From positions 429,732 to 493,731 of the forward strand of contig JASNYH010000003.1 in NCBI GenBank assembly GCA_048500255.1: a stretch of DNA of 64,000 nt. Direction: 5' to 3'. Origin of the DNA: JAMHWF01 sp048500255 (GTDB taxonomy: Bacteria; Pseudomonadota; Gammaproteobacteria; Burkholderiales; Burkholderiaceae_C). Below are positions 61,557-64,000 of the stretch, one piece after another (position 1 is the first letter of the stretch; the number at the start of each line of letters is the position of its first letter). The translations under genes were made by a program, and so were the position numbers. The notes under the pieces are model-generated. The model was given only the letters and a program-made list of their open reading frames with translations. It was not told the DNA's origin and did not search any database.

Positions 61557-62720
61557 ATGATTCGCGACCCCGCCCGCCTCGACACCCTGCTCGCCGACAT
61601 CCGCACCTTCGTGCGCGAGCGATGGCATCCGCTCGAAGACGAGGTCGACCGCAGCGACGCGATCCCCGAGCCGCTCGTCGACGAGCTGCGCCGCAAGGGG
61701 TACTTCGGCTGGAGCATCCCCGAGGCCTACGGCGGCCTCGGCCTCACGGCCGAGGAGCTGGTGCTGTGCGCGATGGAGCTGTCGCAGGCGTCGGTGGCGC
61801 TGCGCGCGCGCGTCGGCACCAACACGGGCATCGGCTCCGAGGCGATCGTCGCCGACGGCACCGCCGAGCAGAAGGCGCGCTGGCTGCCGCGCATGGCGAG
61901 CGGCGAGCTGACCGGCTGCCTTGCGCTGACCGAGCCCGATGCCGGCTCCGAGGCGACCAACATCCAGGCCACGGCGCGGCGCGACGGCGACCACTACGTG
62001 CTGAACGGGACCAAGCGCTTCATCACCAACGCGCCGCTGGCCGACCTGTTCACCGTGATCGCGCGCACCGAGCCGGGCACGACGGGCCACGCTGGGCTGA
62101 CGGCCTTCGTCGTCGAACGCGGGCCGGGCGTGCGCATCGGCGAGCCCTATCGCAAGATGGGCCAGGCCGGCTCGCCCGTCTCCGACGTGCACTTCGAGGA
62201 CTGCCGCGTGCCGGCCGCCAACGTGATCGGCGGGCATGAGGGCGCGGGATTCCGCACCGTGATGAAGGTGCTCAACAAGCAGCGCCTGCACCTGGCCGCG
62301 CTGTGCACCGGCCCGGCAATGCGCATGCTCGAGCTGGCCGTCGCGCACGCGGCGCAGCGCCGGCAGTTCGGCCAGCCCGTCGCCAGCTTCCAGCTCGTGC
62401 AGGCCATGATCGCCGACTGCCGCACCGAGATCTTCGCAGCGCGTTCGATGATCCTCGAGGCCGCGCGCGCGCGCGACCGCGGCGAGGACGTCGCGCTCAT
62501 GGCGTCGATGTGCAAGTACTTCGCCTCCGAGATGTGCGGCCGCGTCGCCGACCGCTGCGTGCAGATGTTCGGCGGCTCGGGCTACGTCGCCGACTTCGCC
62601 CCGATCGAGCGCTACTACCGCGACGTGCGGCTGTTCCGCCTGTACGAGGGCACGAGCCAGATCCACCAGCTCAACATCGCCAGGCTGACGTTGCGCGAAC
62701 ACGAAGGAGCCGCGCGATGA
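61557..62720 (+). CDS. acyl-CoA dehydrogenase 1
   Basis: A 387-residue FAD-dependent acyl-CoA dehydrogenase. Landmarks are GYFGWSIPEAYGGLGLTAEEL, the flavin-binding CLALTEPDAGSEATNIQATARRDGDHYVLNGTKRFITNAPLAD, and RQFGQPVASFQLVQAMIADC. The C-terminal active-site region VQMFGGSGYVADFAPIERYYRDVRLFRLYEGTSQIHQLNIAR has the catalytic Glu in YEGTSQ. All catalytic elements are intact. The acyl chain cannot be deduced. It overlaps the next gene by four bases and is probably under the adjacent IclR regulator. Confidence 0.94.
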   Translation: MIRDPARLDTLLADIRTFVRERWHPLEDEVDRSDAIPEPLVDELRRKGYFGWSIPEAYGGLGLTAEELVLCAMELSQASVALRARVGTNTGIGSEAIVADGTAEQKARWLPRMASGELTGCLALTEPDAGSEATNIQATARRDGDHYVLNGTKRFITNAPLADLFTVIARTEPGTTGHAGLTAFVVERGPGVRIGEPYRKMGQAGSPVSDVHFEDCRVPAANVIGGHEGAGFRTVMKVLNKQRLHLAALCTGPAMRMLELAVAHAAQRRQFGQPVASFQLVQAMIADCRTEIFAARSMILEAARARDRGEDVALMASMCKYFASEMCGRVADRCVQMFGGSGYVADFAPIERYYRDVRLFRLYEGTSQIHQLNIARLTLREHEGAAR

Positions 62721-63907
62721 ACCTGCTCGACGTCGAGCGCGACCCGGCGATCGCCGCGCTGCGCCAGCGCGTGCGCGCATTCGTCGACGAGCACGCCATC
62801 CCGCGCGAGAGTTATCTGCACGTGCACGACCCGCAGGCGCTCGACGAGGCGCTGGCCGAGCTGCGTCCGGTCGCGCGCGAGCAGGGCCTGTACCTGCCGC
62901 AGCTGCCGCGCGAGCACGGCGGGCTGGCGCTGAGCTGGGTGCAGCGCGCCGTCGTGCTCGAGGAGGCGGGCCGCAGCTATCTCGGCCCCGGCGCGCTCAA
63001 CTGCGCGGCGCCCGACCAGCCCAACATGATCAGCCTGCTGCGCCAGGGCACGCCAGCGCAGCAGCGCGCGTATCTCGAGCCGCTGGCCGCCGGCCGCATC
63101 CGCTCGTGCTTCGCGATGACGGAGCCGGCGCCCGGCGCGGGGTCCGACCCCTCGATGCTGACCGCTCGCGCCGAGCGCGGCGCGGGCGGCGGCTGGGCGA
63201 TCGACGGCAGCAAGTGGTTCATCACAGGCGCCGTCGGCGCGCACTTCGCCATCGTGCTGGCGCAGACGGACGAGGGACCGACGCAGTTCATCGTCGAGAC
63301 GTCGAACCCGGGCTATCGGCTGCTGCGCGCCATTCCGGCCATCGACCCCTATGCGATCGGCGGCCACGGCGAGATCGAGTTCGAGGACTGCCGCGTCGCC
63401 GACGACGCCGTGCTCGGCGAGGTGGGGCAGGGCCTCGTGTATGCGCAGCAGCGGCTCGAGCCCGCGCGGCTGTCGCACTGCATGCGCCTGGCCGGCCGCG
63501 CGCGCCGCGCGCTCGAGCTGGCCGAGGCCTACGTGAACGAGCGCCGCTCGTTCGGCCACCGCCTGGCCGAGCTGCAGCAGGTGCAGGCGATGGTGGCCGA
63601 CTGCCACGTCGACCTGCACGCCAGCCGCCTGATGACGCTCGACTGCGCCGCGCGCATGGACGCCGGCGTTTCCGTCAAGACGGAGTCGGCGATGACCAAG
63701 GTGTTCGTGTCGGAGGCGCTGTACCGCGTCGCCGACCGCGCCGCGCAGCTGATGGGCGCGCTCGGCATGTCGGAGGAAGACGCGCCCGTCGCGCTGATCC
63801 TGCGCGAGCTGCGGCCCTTTCGCATCTACGACGGTGCCTCCGAGCTGCACCGCGCCACGCTCGGGCGCCGATTTCTCTCGTCCACTCTCCAAGGAGACAA
63901 GCCATGA
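62717..63907 (+). CDS. acyl-CoA dehydrogenase 2 (ACAD10/11-like)
   Basis: A 396-residue acyl-CoA dehydrogenase of a different branch: LPQLPREHGGLALSWVQRAVVLEEAGRSYLGPGALNCAAPDQPNMISLLRQGTPAQQRAYLEPL, FAMTEPAPGAGSDPSMLTARAERG, EPARLSHCMRLAGRARRALELAEAYVNERRSFGHRLAELQ. The usual catalytic YEGT region reads RIYDGASELHRATLGRR, so Asp replaces Glu, as in ACAD10/11-like proteins. ATGA overlaps on both sides show tight coupling with acyl-CoA dehydrogenase 1 and the following binding-protein gene. The pair probably acts on a branched or substituted acyl-CoA. Confidence 0.92.
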   Translation: MNLLDVERDPAIAALRQRVRAFVDEHAIPRESYLHVHDPQALDEALAELRPVAREQGLYLPQLPREHGGLALSWVQRAVVLEEAGRSYLGPGALNCAAPDQPNMISLLRQGTPAQQRAYLEPLAAGRIRSCFAMTEPAPGAGSDPSMLTARAERGAGGGWAIDGSKWFITGAVGAHFAIVLAQTDEGPTQFIVETSNPGYRLLRAIPAIDPYAIGGHGEIEFEDCRVADDAVLGEVGQGLVYAQQRLEPARLSHCMRLAGRARRALELAEAYVNERRSFGHRLAELQQVQAMVADCHVDLHASRLMTLDCAARMDAGVSVKTESAMTKVFVSEALYRVADRAAQLMGALGMSEEDAPVALILRELRPFRIYDGASELHRATLGRRFLSSTLQGDKP

Positions 63908-64000
63908 TCTTTCAAGCCCGCATCCGCCGCGGCCTCTTCGCATTCGCCGCGCTGCTCGGTGCGAGCGGCGCCGCGCTCGCCGCCTATCCCGAGCAGCCGA
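63904..64000 (+). CDS. probable Bug/TctC-type binding protein (3' end outside window)
   Basis: Only the first 32 codons are visible. They give a signal peptide (IFQARIRRGLFAFAALLGASGAALA, cleavage before AYPEQP). The AYPEQP start of the mature part is typical of the Bordetella uptake gene (TctC) family of tripartite tricarboxylate transporter binding proteins, very abundant in Burkholderiales. The ATG overlaps the preceding stop (ATGA). The assignment is provisional because so little is seen. Confidence 0.5.
   Translation, partial: MIFQARIRRGLFAFAALLGASGAALAAYPEQP

Overview
The window is 64 kb of very GC-rich, densely coding bacterial DNA. Gene content and style point to a betaproteobacterium of the order Burkholderiales (Rubrivivax/Leptothrix/Comamonadaceae-like). 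The indications are DUF4256, an oxalyl-CoA-ligase-like adenylation protein, a Bug-type signal peptide, ydcSTUV-patD, gcl-hyi, many ATGA/GTGA stop-start overlaps and GTG starts, and a hairpin repeat of a kind I recall from Comamonadaceae. There is no rRNA or tRNA gene to confirm this. I see no insertion sequence, prophage, CRISPR array or origin; the region reads as ordinary chromosome.

Layout. 1-6.8 kb: small enzymes on the plus strand (DUF4256 end, SnoaL-like protein, three alpha/beta hydrolases, MAPEG protein, cupin, HExxH protein), including two visibly truncated genes (DUF2306, GST). 6.8-7.2 kb: a c-type cytochrome on the minus strand, with a candidate Anr/FNR promoter far upstream. 7.7-16.9 kb: a six-gene minus-strand operon for glucan or glycoside use: GH1 beta-glucosidase, a GH144-type glucanase, ABC sugar-binding lipoprotein, two permeases and a large unclassified (alpha/alpha)6 glycosidase. 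Two genes of this operon start inside copies of the hairpin repeat. 17.2-21.7 kb: a small conserved protein, a GST, a Cache protein plus methyl-accepting chemotaxis protein behind a sigma-28-like promoter, and a DUF1615 lipoprotein. 21.8-22.9 kb: a NitT/TauT-type binding protein.

23.2-31.4 kb: a glgC-glgX-treZ-treY operon for glycogen priming, debranching and trehalose formation. 31.6-34.7 kb: a PAS-PAS-PAS-GAF-GGDEF-EAL protein. 34.7-42.2 kb: minus-strand membrane and housekeeping genes (hypothetical, DUF808, small protein, pssA, DUF445, DUF748). 42.3-46.2 kb: a LysR regulator divergent from gcl-hyi (glyoxylate to hydroxypyruvate). 46.4-52.2 kb: a lipoprotein, an NTF2-like protein, xdhC and a purine-nucleoside-type ABC transporter (ATPase plus two permeases). 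With gcl-hyi this suggests purine salvage and catabolism to glyoxylate. 52.4-57.8 kb: a polyamine/putrescine uptake and GABA-forming operon in the same order as E. coli ydcSTUV-patD.

57.8-64 kb: a stand-alone adenylation-carrier (A-T) protein, a VOC protein, and an IclR regulator divergent from two acyl-CoA dehydrogenases, followed by the first codons of a probable Bug/TctC binding protein that runs off the end.

The items most worth a second look are the repeat-encoded N-termini at 10885-10951 and 13972-14041, the unclassified glycosidase linked to GH144 and GH1, the orphan A-T protein, and several candidate promoters and operators (Anr box 7598, sigma-54 16961, sigma-28 18338, LysR 43483, palindrome 52239, IclR 61495). 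I found no clearly new defence or mobile system.
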